A DNA stretch of 15,950 nucleotides from Candidatus Aenigmatarchaeota archaeon (lineage in GTDB: Archaea > Aenigmatarchaeota > Aenigmatarchaeia > QMZP01). Shown piece by piece: positions 6,769 to 13,546 of this stretch; position 1 is the stretch's first letter; each line of letters opens with the position of its first letter. The stretch lies in the NCBI GenBank assembly GCA_016202725.1, contig JACQOD010000020.1, forward strand, positions 1 through 15,950, given 5' to 3'. The notes under the pieces were generated by a model. That model was given only the letters and a program-made list of their open reading frames with translations, was not told where the DNA came from and made no database searches. Position numbers and translations under genes: made by a program.

Positions 6769-7431
6769 CTACTTCCCGCGCTGCATGACCTCGACCTTCT
6801 CCACATCGCAGTAGCGGATGGGGTAGATCTTGCTGGCGTACTTCTTGATGTTCTTCTGGTGGAGGTCCTCGCACACCTGCTTGATGAACTCCGCCATCTC
6901 GAACTTCGAGGCGATCTCGGCGGTCATCTCGACCACCTTCCTGCGGACCTTGTGCTGGATCTCGGTTTCCACCGCGCGGTTGGTGGTGGCCACGATCTTG
7001 ACGTGCAGGGCCCAGCCGTCCTTGGTGGTGACGTCGGTCACCACCTCCACCTTGGCGGTCCTCTTGCGGACCAGGCGGAAGGCGTGCTCCCTGGCCAGGC
7101 GCATGCCCACGAACTGGGTCAGCGCGCGGCTGCCCTTCACCTCCGCCACCTTGAAGGTGAGCTTCTGGTAGTACTTCGAGGGGTTGCCGGTGACCTGGGA
7201 GAGGGGGACCACCAGGGTCCTGCCCATGAGGGTTTCCGGATCCGTCGCCGGGATCTCGCCCACGTCCCCGCCCCCGAACATGTCCGGGGCCTGGACCACG
7301 TACCAGTCCTTGCCCTTCCACTTCCGGGCAGAGGCGGCCTTCTTTTCCCCCTCGTCCTTCTGGACGGGCGCCTCAGCTTCGGCAGGGGGCGCTTCCTTCT
7401 CCTTGGTTTTCGGGGCGGCCATGGCGCTCAC
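6769..7431 (-). CDS. rps3ae: 30S ribosomal protein eS1 (S3Ae)
   Basis: A 220-residue ribosomal protein of the small subunit, shared by archaea and eukaryotes. Diagnostic stretches include KDWYVVQAP, EIPATDPETLMGRTL, YYQKLTFKVAEV, FRLVRKRTAKVEV and IYPIRYCDVEKVEV near the C-terminus. The first ~35 residues are a low-complexity Ala/Lys/Glu-rich extension ahead of KWKGKDWY. Two starts compete: GTG at 7431, with AGGAGG 4 nt upstream (7436-7441), and ATG at 7422, three codons further in. A TATA-like box centred near 7460 would put the transcript start close to 7434, leaving the AGGAGG outside the mRNA, so start and leader are not settled. The gene is monocistronic in this window. Confidence 0.95.
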   Translation of the reverse strand: MSAMAAPKTKEKEAPPAEAEAPVQKDEGEKKAASARKWKGKDWYVVQAPDMFGGGDVGEIPATDPETLMGRTLVVPLSQVTGNPSKYYQKLTFKVAEVKGSRALTQFVGMRLAREHAFRLVRKRTAKVEVVTDVTTKDGWALHVKIVATTNRAVETEIQHKVRRKVVEMTAEIASKFEMAEFIKQVCEDLHQKNIKKYASKIYPIRYCDVEKVEVMQRGK

Positions 7432-7435
7432 AATG

Positions 7436-7441
7436 CCTCCT
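7436..7441 (-). promoter_or_regulatory. Shine-Dalgarno-like AGGAGG before the eS1 GTG
   Basis: A perfect AGGAGG on the minus strand, 4 nt before the GTG at 7431 and 13 nt before the ATG at 7422. It favours the GTG start. However, the TATA-like box just upstream predicts a transcript start downstream of this site, so it may be coincidental. Confidence 0.4.
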
Positions 7442-7455
7442 ACTTACGCCCCCGC

Positions 7456-7465
7456 GTTTAAATAG
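7456..7465 (-). promoter_or_regulatory. TATA-like box of eS1
   Basis: On the minus strand CTATTTAAAC lies about 29 nt upstream of the GTG at 7431 and 38 nt upstream of the ATG at 7422. Confidence 0.45.
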
Positions 7466-7560
7466 GTCGCTCTTCCATCGAATCCCGTCGCTATCCTGCA
7501 CGCATTGGGCCTGCAGGAACCGGTTTTTCTCCCCCCTGTCCAGGCCGCACCCCGGAATCG

Positions 7561-7610
7561 AGGTGCAGCAACAAAGGCAGCAACTGCTGCACAGAGGCAG
7601 CAACTGCTTC
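7561..7610. repeat. Cluster of short direct repeats (GCAGCAAC units)
   Basis: AGGCAGCAACTGCT occurs perfectly at 7575-7588 and 7595-7608, a 20-bp period. A partial third GCAGCAAC lies at 7565-7572. The first full unit also forms a small stem (GCAGC-AACT-GCTGC, 7577-7590). The cluster lies in the non-coding gap between the eS1 promoter and the end of the dead EamA gene. It resembles a small iteron or regulator-binding array; function unknown. Confidence 0.5.
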
Positions 7611-7640
7611 GGTGAGATGAGCGAAATAAGTTCGATGGCC

Positions 7641-8594
7641 TCAGACGGCGGAGGCGCGCGCGCCGCCCGAGAGCGGCTTATGCCCTCCCACTGAAGCTGG
7701 GGAGGCCGCCTGCGCGGTAATGGCCAGGAGGACGCCCCCCGCGACCAACTGGGTAACCGTCAGGCCCAGGCCGAACGGGACCCAGTTGAGGGCCACGGCT
7801 GAGAGGGGCCAGACCAGTTCCGCAAAGGTCGCCACCTGCGCCCGCGTGGACCGCAGGCCGCGGTAGTAGAAGAACAGGGGAACGTAGCCCAGCACGATTC
7901 CCAGGTAGGCAAGCCGGGGAAGCTCCTGCAGGGGCAGGGGCGGGCCGTTTCCAGGACGAGGAGGCGGAGCGCGGTCACCAGCTTGAATTCATATTTCCTG
8001 GCCAGCCGGCGGCCGAAGACCGTACTCCCTCCCCAGAGGAAGGCGGCGCCGAGCGCGAGCCCGGCAGCCGCCATGGGCGCGGAGCCCATGGCGTGGAGGG
8101 GGGCGAGCCAGCCCGCGGGCGCGAACAGGTCTACGAGGGGCGGCCCGTAGGTCGCGTCCCCGAAGGCGAGGAAGTAGCTCGCCGCGAAGGAGGCGCCGGC
8201 GAGGAGGGCGAACCGCCGGGTGATCCCCTCCCCCAGCAGGGCTGCCGCCAGCAGGACCGCGATCACCCGGCTGCAGCTTCTGCATCAGGATGCGGACCGT
8301 GGGATTCCCGTAGCTGAAGCTCTGCGTGAACAGCACCAGCCCCAGGGCGCTGCCTCCCACGCCGATGAAGAGGAGGGCGAGTCAGTCCTGCCGGTCGAAG
8401 CCCCGCACGACGGGAAGCTGGCGGATCACGAGGGGCAGGGAGACCGCGGCGGAGAATGCATGCTCGAGGAAGGCGATCGCCGTGCTGGGGGCGGCCTGGT
8501 CCGTGAGCGGCTTGCGGAATGCGGTGTCGGTCGACCAGAGGAAGGAGGCGAGCGCGATCCAGAGCGCGTGCCGCGGGCGCGCGTGCGGTTCCAT
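7641..8594 (-). pseudogene. EamA/DMT-family transporter, inactivated by a stop and two frameshifts
   Basis: Joining three pieces gives a nearly complete ~317-codon drug/metabolite transporter of the EamA type with about ten hydrophobic helices. The N-terminal part (MEPHARPRHALWIALASFLWSTDTAF...) ends at an in-frame TGA at 8382-8384, where a Trp codon (TGG) is plausible. The frame continues after it (LALLFIGVGGSALGLVLFTQSFSYG). Around 8266-8268 one extra base shifts the frame into VIAVLLAAALLGEG...FLWGGSTVFGRR. Near 7951-7952 one missing base shifts it back into LPRLAYLGIVLGYVPLFFYYRGL...LVAGGVLLAI. The two shifts cancel, so the C-terminus returns to the original frame. Three independent lesions argue for a real pseudogene rather than one sequencing error. 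A MITE-like element lies about 22 bp upstream of the old ATG at 8594. Confidence 0.82.
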
Positions 8595-8618
8595 ACGCTC
8601 TGTTCAGCCCGTTCCTTA

Positions 8619-8782
8619 GAGCCTATCCTGAAACCCCTCCTCCGCGATGGGTCGCGGCGTGCAGGCATCCGCCCGCCGGATGGCGGTCGTGCGGAACCGG
8701 CAGCTTGGGCAGGGGCCGGCTTGCCAGCTCCTTCCAACCCCCGCACTGGCGGAAGTCGTCCGGTGCGTTTTGGGGCGGGCTC
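8619..8782. mobile_element. MITE-like element, copy 1 (164 bp)
   Basis: Non-coding element flanked on both sides by TTA (8616-8618 and 8783-8785), a 3-bp target duplication. Its ends are imperfect inverted repeats: GAGCCTATCCTGAAAC at the left and, read inward from the right, GAGCCCGCCCCAAAAC; all mismatches are transitions. A closely similar copy in the same orientation lies at 15331-15483. No transposase is encoded, so it must be mobilised in trans. The 3-bp TNA-type duplication and GAGCC ends resemble IS5-family elements; that assignment is inferred and needs a database comparison. Confidence 0.75.
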
Positions 8783-8915
8783 TTAAGAAGGGCTCCTGCG
8801 CGGCTACGCCCTTGGCCGGTCAGGGGGGAGCATCCGCATTCGCGGGATCGCTACACTTTTATAGATGCCCGTCATATCATAACCAATGGGGAATCCGGTT
8901 GCTGGCGCAGGAACG

Positions 8916-8924
8916 TTTATAAAA
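8916..8924 (+). promoter_or_regulatory. TATA box of the DUF5678/protease cassette
   Basis: TTTATAAAA is centred about 36 nt upstream of the ATG at 8956. A purine-rich AGGGGA at 8945-8950, about 5 nt before the ATG, may act as ribosome binding site if it lies inside the transcript. Confidence 0.55.
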
Positions 8925-8955
8925 TCAACTGCTGTGAACCATAAAGGGGATATCC

Positions 8956-9195
8956 ATGGAGAATGACGCCCAGGGACTTCTGGCCTTCCAAAAAGATGTC
9001 GAATGGGTGGGACACAACCTCAAGCACTTGCAAGAGGGGTATCAAGGCGAGTTCATTGCCGTGAGGAACGGCAGGATCGTTGATCATGACCGGAATATTG
9101 AAACGTTGGTCCAGCGGCTGAGGGGGGGCGGGGAAGAACCTGCTGACATGGTCATTGAGTTTGTCTTCGGGAAGGATGTCCGGCTTTTCCTTTGA
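8956..9195 (+). CDS. DUF5678-like small protein
   Basis: A 79-residue protein. The core YQGEFIAVRNGRIVDHDRNIETLVQRL (about 29-55) has the look of the DUF5678 family: a short beta strand (FIAVRNGRIVDHD), then a helix (IETLVQRL), then a final strand (MVIEFVFGKD). The biochemical function of this family is unknown to me. The gene is followed after 54 nt, on the same strand, by a retropepsin-like protease, so the two probably form a cassette; the small protein could be its partner, inhibitor or substrate adaptor (inference). No signal peptide or membrane helix is seen. A/T-ending codons are frequent, unlike the GC-rich core genes, suggesting acquisition. Confidence 0.65.
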   Translation: MENDAQGLLAFQKDVEWVGHNLKHLQEGYQGEFIAVRNGRIVDHDRNIETLVQRLRGGGEEPADMVIEFVFGKDVRLFL

Positions 9196-9249
9196 CCGCA
9201 CATAAAAGGCGGCGGGCCAAAATGGCATCAATTGCGCCAGGGGGGATGT

Positions 9250-9702
9250 ATGAGAATTCCGCTCACGGTGAGAGAAGTTGCCGGAGTGCTCAGGCCGGTC
9301 GTCGTTTTCAGCTATCAGATTCCATCCATCCGCATGCGGGGGAGGATCGAAGCCCTGATCGATACGGGAAGCCCCTACACGCTGTTCTCCGAGGCCGAAG
9401 GCATCAGGCAGCAGTTCCCATACAGCCGGCGCCAGCATGACACGTCCATTGGGATCAGCAGCATCAATGCCTGGAAGTACCCCGTGAATGAGGTGCAATT
9501 GGCCTTTCTCACCGCGGAAGGGCAGGTTGTCCGCTTCACCACAAACGGCTTCTTCCTCAAATCCACATCGGACAAGCAGGATGTCAGGGGACAATCGGCT
9601 TGCCTGCCAAACATCCTTGGCATGGACTTCATATTCAACAACAATCTGGGTTTCTGGATGAAGGGGAAATCCGGCTTTCTCACGGATGAGGACGTCTTGT
9701 AA
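9250..9702 (+). CDS. Retropepsin-like aspartic protease
   Basis: A 150-residue single-domain protein. The catalytic motif is ALIDTGSPYTLFS, with Asp38-Thr39-Gly40, in the family's usual place after a short N-terminal strand region. The downstream NILGMDFIFNN (about 121-131) is the second conserved hydrophobic-Gly element that supports the active site. Such proteins work as dimers, each giving one Asp. No signal peptide or membrane segment is visible, so a cytoplasmic enzyme is likely. I chose the ATG at 9250 because a G-rich AGGGGGGA lies just upstream; a TTG at 9232 would add six residues. A TATA-like ATAAAAGG at 9202-9209 could give the gene its own promoter. The target is unknown, and the DUF5678 partner may set it. 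It is convergent with the large surface protein. Confidence 0.8.
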   Translation: MRIPLTVREVAGVLRPVVVFSYQIPSIRMRGRIEALIDTGSPYTLFSEAEGIRQQFPYSRRQHDTSIGISSINAWKYPVNEVQLAFLTAEGQVVRFTTNGFFLKSTSDKQDVRGQSACLPNILGMDFIFNNNLGFWMKGKSGFLTDEDVL

Positions 9703-9726
9703 GGGCACACCTGGCCATCACCACGG

Positions 9727-12027
9727 TTACGCAGGCTTGTAGGAATACTTCTGCTCGAGCTGGCCCCAGGCCCCTCCCCGGCGCTTCCGCAGGCGGAAGA
9801 CCAGCAGGGCCACGCCCGCCACCAGGACGGCAGCGACCGCGGGGGTGGCGAGGTCCCCGCCTCCTCCCGTCCCTTCGGGGAGGGGCGGATCCCCGCAGCC
9901 GCGGGCGCAGGCGCCCCCGCAGTCCACGCCGAACTCCCCCTCGTCCTGCAGGCCGTTGGCGCAGGCCCCGCAGTCCTCGTCGGCCTCGTTGTCGCAGTCC
10001 TCGTCCAGGGCGTTCCCGCACATCTCGGCCGCGGCCTTGATGTCCCCCTGGCAGGCGCTGAAAACTCCCGCGGCGCAGGTCTTGGTCCCCTCCTGGCAGG
10101 CCCCGATGGCGGACCCGCAGGGCGCGGCGAAGCCGTCCACCAGGCCGTCGCAGTCATCGTCCAGGTTGTTGCACTGCTCCTGCTGCGGCAGGGCGCCGTT
10201 CACGCACGCGCACTGCGCCCCGAGGGGGGTGGTCTGGCCGTTCACGTTGTCGATGGCGCCATCGCAGTCGTTGTCCCTCTGGTCGCACACCTCCGCCGTG
10301 GCGGTGATCTCGTTCAGGCACGGCCCCCAGGCCCCGTTCCCGCAGGTCTGGACCCCGGGGCGGCATTCCCCCACCCCCGGGCCGCCGCCGCAGGCGCGGG
10401 TCTGGCCGTTCGTGCAGAGGCAGTCGCCCGGGCAGGAGGAGGCGGTCTCCCCGCCGCTGCAGATCCCGTCCCCGCAGAAGCTGCCCTGCTCGATCACGAA
10501 TGCCGAGAAGCCCGTGACGTTGAACGACAGGGTGTTCGCCTGCAGGTCCAGGGTTGCCGTGACCGGCAGCAAGGTGAAGACATTCCCCGTGCAGCTGCGG
10601 CTGGCAAAATCCCAGGTGCTGCAGACGCGCACGCGCAGGAAGGTCGCGTTGGCGAATGCGGACGCATTGTACGCTATCCGCACGGTGGCAAACGACATCC
10701 CGTAGGGGTTGCTGACCGCGTAGATCGCGGCATACCCCAGCGCGTTCCGCAGGATGTCCAGGCCCAGGGACTTGCCGGCATTGCCGGCCGTGTCCACGTC
10801 CTCCAGGGTGACCTCCAATGCATTCCCCGCGATGCCCGCCCGCAGGGCATAGGTGTCCTCCAGGAGGGAGGGGGAGAAGCTGCCCGTGCCGTTGGCCAGG
10901 CTCACCACCACCCGCCCGCCTTGCAGGAACGTGACATTTGCCGGCTGCCCGCCTGCAGCGGGGCCCACCACCGTGAGGGTGAAATTCTGCCAGGGCGCGG
11001 CCTTGAAGTTGTCCGCGACCGCGGTCACCTGGCCCACGGAATCGTTCGCGGTGAAGACCACGGCGTAGTCCCCCTGGACCGCGGCCAGGAAGGGCACGCC
11101 CCCGTTGTTGACCAGGGTGACGTTCGTGACCGAGCCGTTGGGGTAGGAGATGGCCGCCCAGGCCATGCTGATGCCCCGGTCATCCGCGACCGAGACGTTC
11201 AGCCAGACCGTGCCCCCGACGGGGGCGGTTCGGGGATCAATGGAGCGGGTCACGAACACCGGCGGGAGGTCGGCGCTCGAGAAGACCACGGTCCGGTTCT
11301 CCGCGGCGAACCGCACCATTCCCGTGCCGTCCCCCGCCTCGCAGGACCAGTGGTAGGTCCCGTCCTGGATGCCTGCCTTGAGGAAGGAGGCCTTGGCCGA
11401 ACTCCCTGCCAGGGGCAGGGTCTGCTCCGCATGCCAGGTCCCGCCGATGTCGTTCCAGAGGGTGATGTTTGCCAGGGCGTTGGGCGAGGAGGCGGTGCAG
11501 TTGAATTCCCCGGTCCCTCCGGTGACCAGGGCGTTCTGGAGCGGGGTCTTGAGGGAGGTCTCTGGCTGCGGCCGCTCGAAGGAGATGCTCACGTCGTCCA
11601 GGGAGGGGGTGGCGACGGCATCCCCGGCAAGGAAGGCCGCGTACTGGAGGTACCTGCTGCTCCCCGTGACGGCGGACGGGCCAGTGTCGCTGGGGAACCA
11701 TGCCCCCCACGACTCGTCAGGGACCGAGATGTTGCCCATCCGGAGGGAGATGTTGATGTCCGTGCCCGCAGGGAGGCCTTCGGTCCAGGCCAGCAGGGTC
11801 CAGTTCACCACGCTGCCGGCATCGAACACCCTGGAGGTGTAGTTCCCCCGGGGGAAGAGGGCGGCCCCGCTCTCCACGGCGAGGGTGACTGCCTCCCCGG
11901 TCAGGGTGGTGTTGGCGAAGGTGCCCTGGGCGAAGTCGCCCGCGGCGGTGTCGAGGAAGGTGTCCGCCCGGACCCCGGCGAGGGGCAGCAGGGCAAGCAG
12001 GGTGGCAAGCGCGATCCAGGCCCTCAT
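9727..12027 (-). CDS. Large glycosylated surface protein with MopE-type metal-binding motifs and C-terminal anchor
   Basis: A 766-residue exported protein. Residues 1-21 are a signal peptide (MRAWIALATLLALLPLAGVRA). Residues 22-510 are beta-rich and Thr/Val/Asn-rich, with 18 N-glycosylation sequons between positions 39 and 503. Residues 518-711 are Cys-rich and contain no sequon. They open with CGDGICSGGE and carry three Cys/Asp motifs of the putative metal-binding (MopE-like) family: CDQRDNDCDGAID, CNNLDDDCDGLVD and CGNALDEDCDNEAD. A Gly-rich linker leads to a membrane helix (about 726-744) and the basic stop-transfer RLRKRR (745-750), so the bulk should sit outside the cell. It may be a minor S-layer or adhesin protein that binds Ca2+ or Cu+. 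The ATG at 12027 begins the signal peptide; a longer open frame upstream adds non-conserved sequence and crosses the TATA-like box. Confidence 0.85.
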   Translation of the reverse strand: MRAWIALATLLALLPLAGVRADTFLDTAAGDFAQGTFANTTLTGEAVTLAVESGAALFPRGNYTSRVFDAGSVVNWTLLAWTEGLPAGTDINISLRMGNISVPDESWGAWFPSDTGPSAVTGSSRYLQYAAFLAGDAVATPSLDDVSISFERPQPETSLKTPLQNALVTGGTGEFNCTASSPNALANITLWNDIGGTWHAEQTLPLAGSSAKASFLKAGIQDGTYHWSCEAGDGTGMVRFAAENRTVVFSSADLPPVFVTRSIDPRTAPVGGTVWLNVSVADDRGISMAWAAISYPNGSVTNVTLVNNGGVPFLAAVQGDYAVVFTANDSVGQVTAVADNFKAAPWQNFTLTVVGPAAGGQPANVTFLQGGRVVVSLANGTGSFSPSLLEDTYALRAGIAGNALEVTLEDVDTAGNAGKSLGLDILRNALGYAAIYAVSNPYGMSFATVRIAYNASAFANATFLRVRVCSTWDFASRSCTGNVFTLLPVTATLDLQANTLSFNVTGFSAFVIEQGSFCGDGICSGGETASSCPGDCLCTNGQTRACGGGPGVGECRPGVQTCGNGAWGPCLNEITATAEVCDQRDNDCDGAIDNVNGQTTPLGAQCACVNGALPQQEQCNNLDDDCDGLVDGFAAPCGSAIGACQEGTKTCAAGVFSACQGDIKAAAEMCGNALDEDCDNEADEDCGACANGLQDEGEFGVDCGGACARGCGDPPLPEGTGGGGDLATPAVAAVLVAGVALLVFRLRKRRGGAWGQLEQKYSYKPA

Positions 12028-12049
12028 GCCTTGTAGTTGGCCGCGGAAC

Positions 12050-12058
12050 GTTAAAAAG
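12050..12058 (-). promoter_or_regulatory. TATA-like box of the surface protein
   Basis: On the minus strand CTTTTTAAC is centred 27 nt upstream of the ATG at 12027, implying a leaderless or nearly leaderless mRNA. It also supports this start. Confidence 0.5.
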
Positions 12059-12182
12059 GGGGGGCGGAGGATGGGCCCGCTTCCTCCCTTCGGCAGCTCC
12101 CCCCCTGGCACGGGCACGAGGCAGCTTCTGCATGCCCAGGGAACCCCAGCCCGGATGCCGGGCCTCTCCGCACCCCACCACC

Positions 12183-12190
12183 CTTTTTTA
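12183..12190 (+). promoter_or_regulatory. TATA-like box of the ThiI-like gene
   Basis: CTTTTTTA is centred about 24 nt upstream of the second in-frame ATG (12211) and only 18 nt upstream of the first (12205). The spacing favours the second ATG as a leaderless start. Confidence 0.35.
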
Positions 12191-12204
12191 GCTCCCTTCC
12201 CACC

Positions 12205-13041
12205 ATGGGTATGGTCCGCATCCTGGTCCGCTACGGCGAGATCGCCCTGAAGTCCGCGCCTGTGCGCAGGAGGTTCGAGCAGGCGCTGGTCAGGAACATC
12301 CGGGGAGCGCTGCACTCCAGCCTGCAGGTCCCCTGCAGGGTCAGCCGGGGATCCGGCAGGATCCTGCTCGACACCCCCCAGGAGGCAGTCCCCATCCTCC
12401 AGCGGGTGTTCGGCATCGTCTCCTTGTCCGTGGCCCAGGAATGCCCCGCAGACCTAGCGGCCATGACCGCTCTCGCCCTGGCCCTGACCAAGGGCTGGGA
12501 GGGCACCTTCGCGGTCCGCACCCGCCGGGTGGGCAAGCATCCCTTCAGCAGCCAGCAGGTGAACGAGCACCTGGGCAACAGCCTGCGTTCGCCGCAGCTG
12601 CGGGTGGACCTCTCCCATCCCCAGCACACCCTGCACGTGGAGATCCGCGACCGCACCGCCTTCCTGTTCACCGACGTCGTACAGGGGCAGGGCGGCTTCC
12701 CCCTCGGAAGCCAGGGCAAAATAGTGGCCCTCATCCACGACCTCGAGGGGGTGCTGGCAGCCTGGCTGTTCATGCGGCGCGGCTGCGCGGTCGTGCCCTT
12801 CTTCCCCCGCGAGCCCCTCGGGCTGGAGGCCCTGGAGGCGTGGGCCTTCCAGAAGCTCCCCTTCCGCCAGGGCGGCTCCCTGGCCGCTGCCATCCAGCAG
12901 GAGCGCTCCCTCGGGCTGGTGGTCGCACACCCCGGGGACATCGCCCGGTACAAACAGGAGTTGGGAATCCCGGTCTACTGTCCCCTGCTAGGGATGGAGG
13001 AAGGGGATCGTGTCCGCATGCTGAAGGAGCTTGGGTGTTGA
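12205..13041 (+). CDS. ThiI-like THUMP-domain protein with degenerate, shortened PP-loop domain
   Basis: A 278-residue protein that aligns by eye to ThiI, the tRNA 4-thiouridine synthase. The N-terminal ferredoxin-like part has RYGEIALKS (9-17), RRRFEQAL and FGIVSLS. The THUMP region has TFAVRTRRVGKHPFSSQQVNEHLGNSL and a ThiI-like VVQGQGGFPLGSQGKIVALI (158-177). In active ThiI the next residues are the ATP-binding PP-loop SGGIDS; here the sequence is HDLEGV, so the loop is lost. Downstream AAWLFMRRGC and PVYCPLLGMEEGDRVRMLKELG match the rest of that domain, but it is shorter than usual. It probably still binds tRNA but cannot adenylate it; a role as tRNA-binding partner is inferred. The start is 12205 or 12211. 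A membrane protein gene follows after 3 nt. Confidence 0.82.
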   Translation: MGMVRILVRYGEIALKSAPVRRRFEQALVRNIRGALHSSLQVPCRVSRGSGRILLDTPQEAVPILQRVFGIVSLSVAQECPADLAAMTALALALTKGWEGTFAVRTRRVGKHPFSSQQVNEHLGNSLRSPQLRVDLSHPQHTLHVEIRDRTAFLFTDVVQGQGGFPLGSQGKIVALIHDLEGVLAAWLFMRRGCAVVPFFPREPLGLEALEAWAFQKLPFRQGGSLAAAIQQERSLGLVVAHPGDIARYKQELGIPVYCPLLGMEEGDRVRMLKELGC

Positions 13042-13044
13042 CAC

Positions 13045-13542
13045 ATGGTTACGATTGACAACGAATGGAGATGGCAGCCTTTTGGCTGGGTGTTCGTGGT
13101 CGTTTCCCTCCTGCTGTTTTTCTATTCGTTGCAGGTGCAAAGCATTTCCGGATACCTGGACGTGCGTATCGATGTGTTCGTGTCCCTGGTGGGAGGCATG
13201 GTGGGCGCCTTCTTAGGGTTCATCCTCTATGCCTTTTTGAGAGGGGTTGGAAGCATCCGCCTCCGGTCAGAACCGCTTCCAAAAAAACAGAAGGTATGGG
13301 GCGGGGGTGGAACCGGCCTTGAAAACCTCATTCCCGTCGAAATTGCTTCCGACATCGTGCTTTTCTTCCTCGGCCTCATCGTCCTATTCCTGGTTGCTAT
13401 TGCCGTGCAAATGGCCGTCTTTTGGATCCTGCGGCGGCAAGGCTATACCTACCTGGACAACAAATGCCGGGACAGCCTGCGGATCGCGGTATTCACCGGC
13501 CTGCTGGTCGTATTCTTGCTCTGGTTCTTCGGTAAGTTATGA
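13045..13542 (+). CDS. Hypothetical four-helix membrane protein
   Basis: A 165-residue protein that I do not recognise. Four hydrophobic segments are visible at about 13-30, 43-65, 101-129 and 145-163, separated by a basic cytosolic-type loop (IRLRSEPLPKKQK, 71-83) followed by a Gly-rich stretch and by RRQGYTYLDNKCRD before the last helix. It begins 3 nt after the ThiI-like stop codon, so the two are almost certainly co-transcribed and probably translationally coupled. No enzymatic motif is seen. A/T-ending codons are more common than in the ThiI-like gene before it. It ends 4 nt from the stop codon of the convergent HerA gene. A transporter accessory or signalling protein is possible, but nothing in the sequence decides it. 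Confidence 0.72.
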   Translation: MVTIDNEWRWQPFGWVFVVVSLLLFFYSLQVQSISGYLDVRIDVFVSLVGGMVGAFLGFILYAFLRGVGSIRLRSEPLPKKQKVWGGGGTGLENLIPVEIASDIVLFFLGLIVLFLVAIAVQMAVFWILRRQGYTYLDNKCRDSLRIAVFTGLLVVFLLWFFGKL

Positions 13543-13546
13543 GCCG

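Larger units (their letters stand above)
8595..8955. other. Gene-free stretch holding MITE copy 1 and the DUF5678 promoter
   Basis: The 361 bases between the dead EamA gene and the DUF5678-like gene hold MITE copy 1 (8619-8782). About 130 bp then follow with no recognised gene, and the stretch ends in the TATA box at 8916-8924. TTTTATAG near 8857 is a second, weaker TATA-like sequence. No RNA gene is seen. Confidence 0.5.

Noticed and set aside
8619..8782. Translatable frames inside the MITE copies, similar between the two copies
   Set aside because: The similarity follows from the DNA repeat. The frames run out of the element into unrelated sequence and show no transposase motif.
9192..9440. 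Frame starting at 9192 that overlaps the protease
   Set aside because: Out of frame with the DTGS-containing protease, with no recognisable features.
9845..12036. Plus-strand open frames opposite the surface protein (for example 10921-12036)
   Set aside because: Shadow frames of a gene with a clear signal peptide, Cys/Asp motifs and membrane anchor on the other strand.
12028..12315. N-terminal extension of the surface protein to 12315
   Set aside because: It would overlap the divergent ThiI-like gene and the TATA-like box, and a proper signal peptide begins at 12027.
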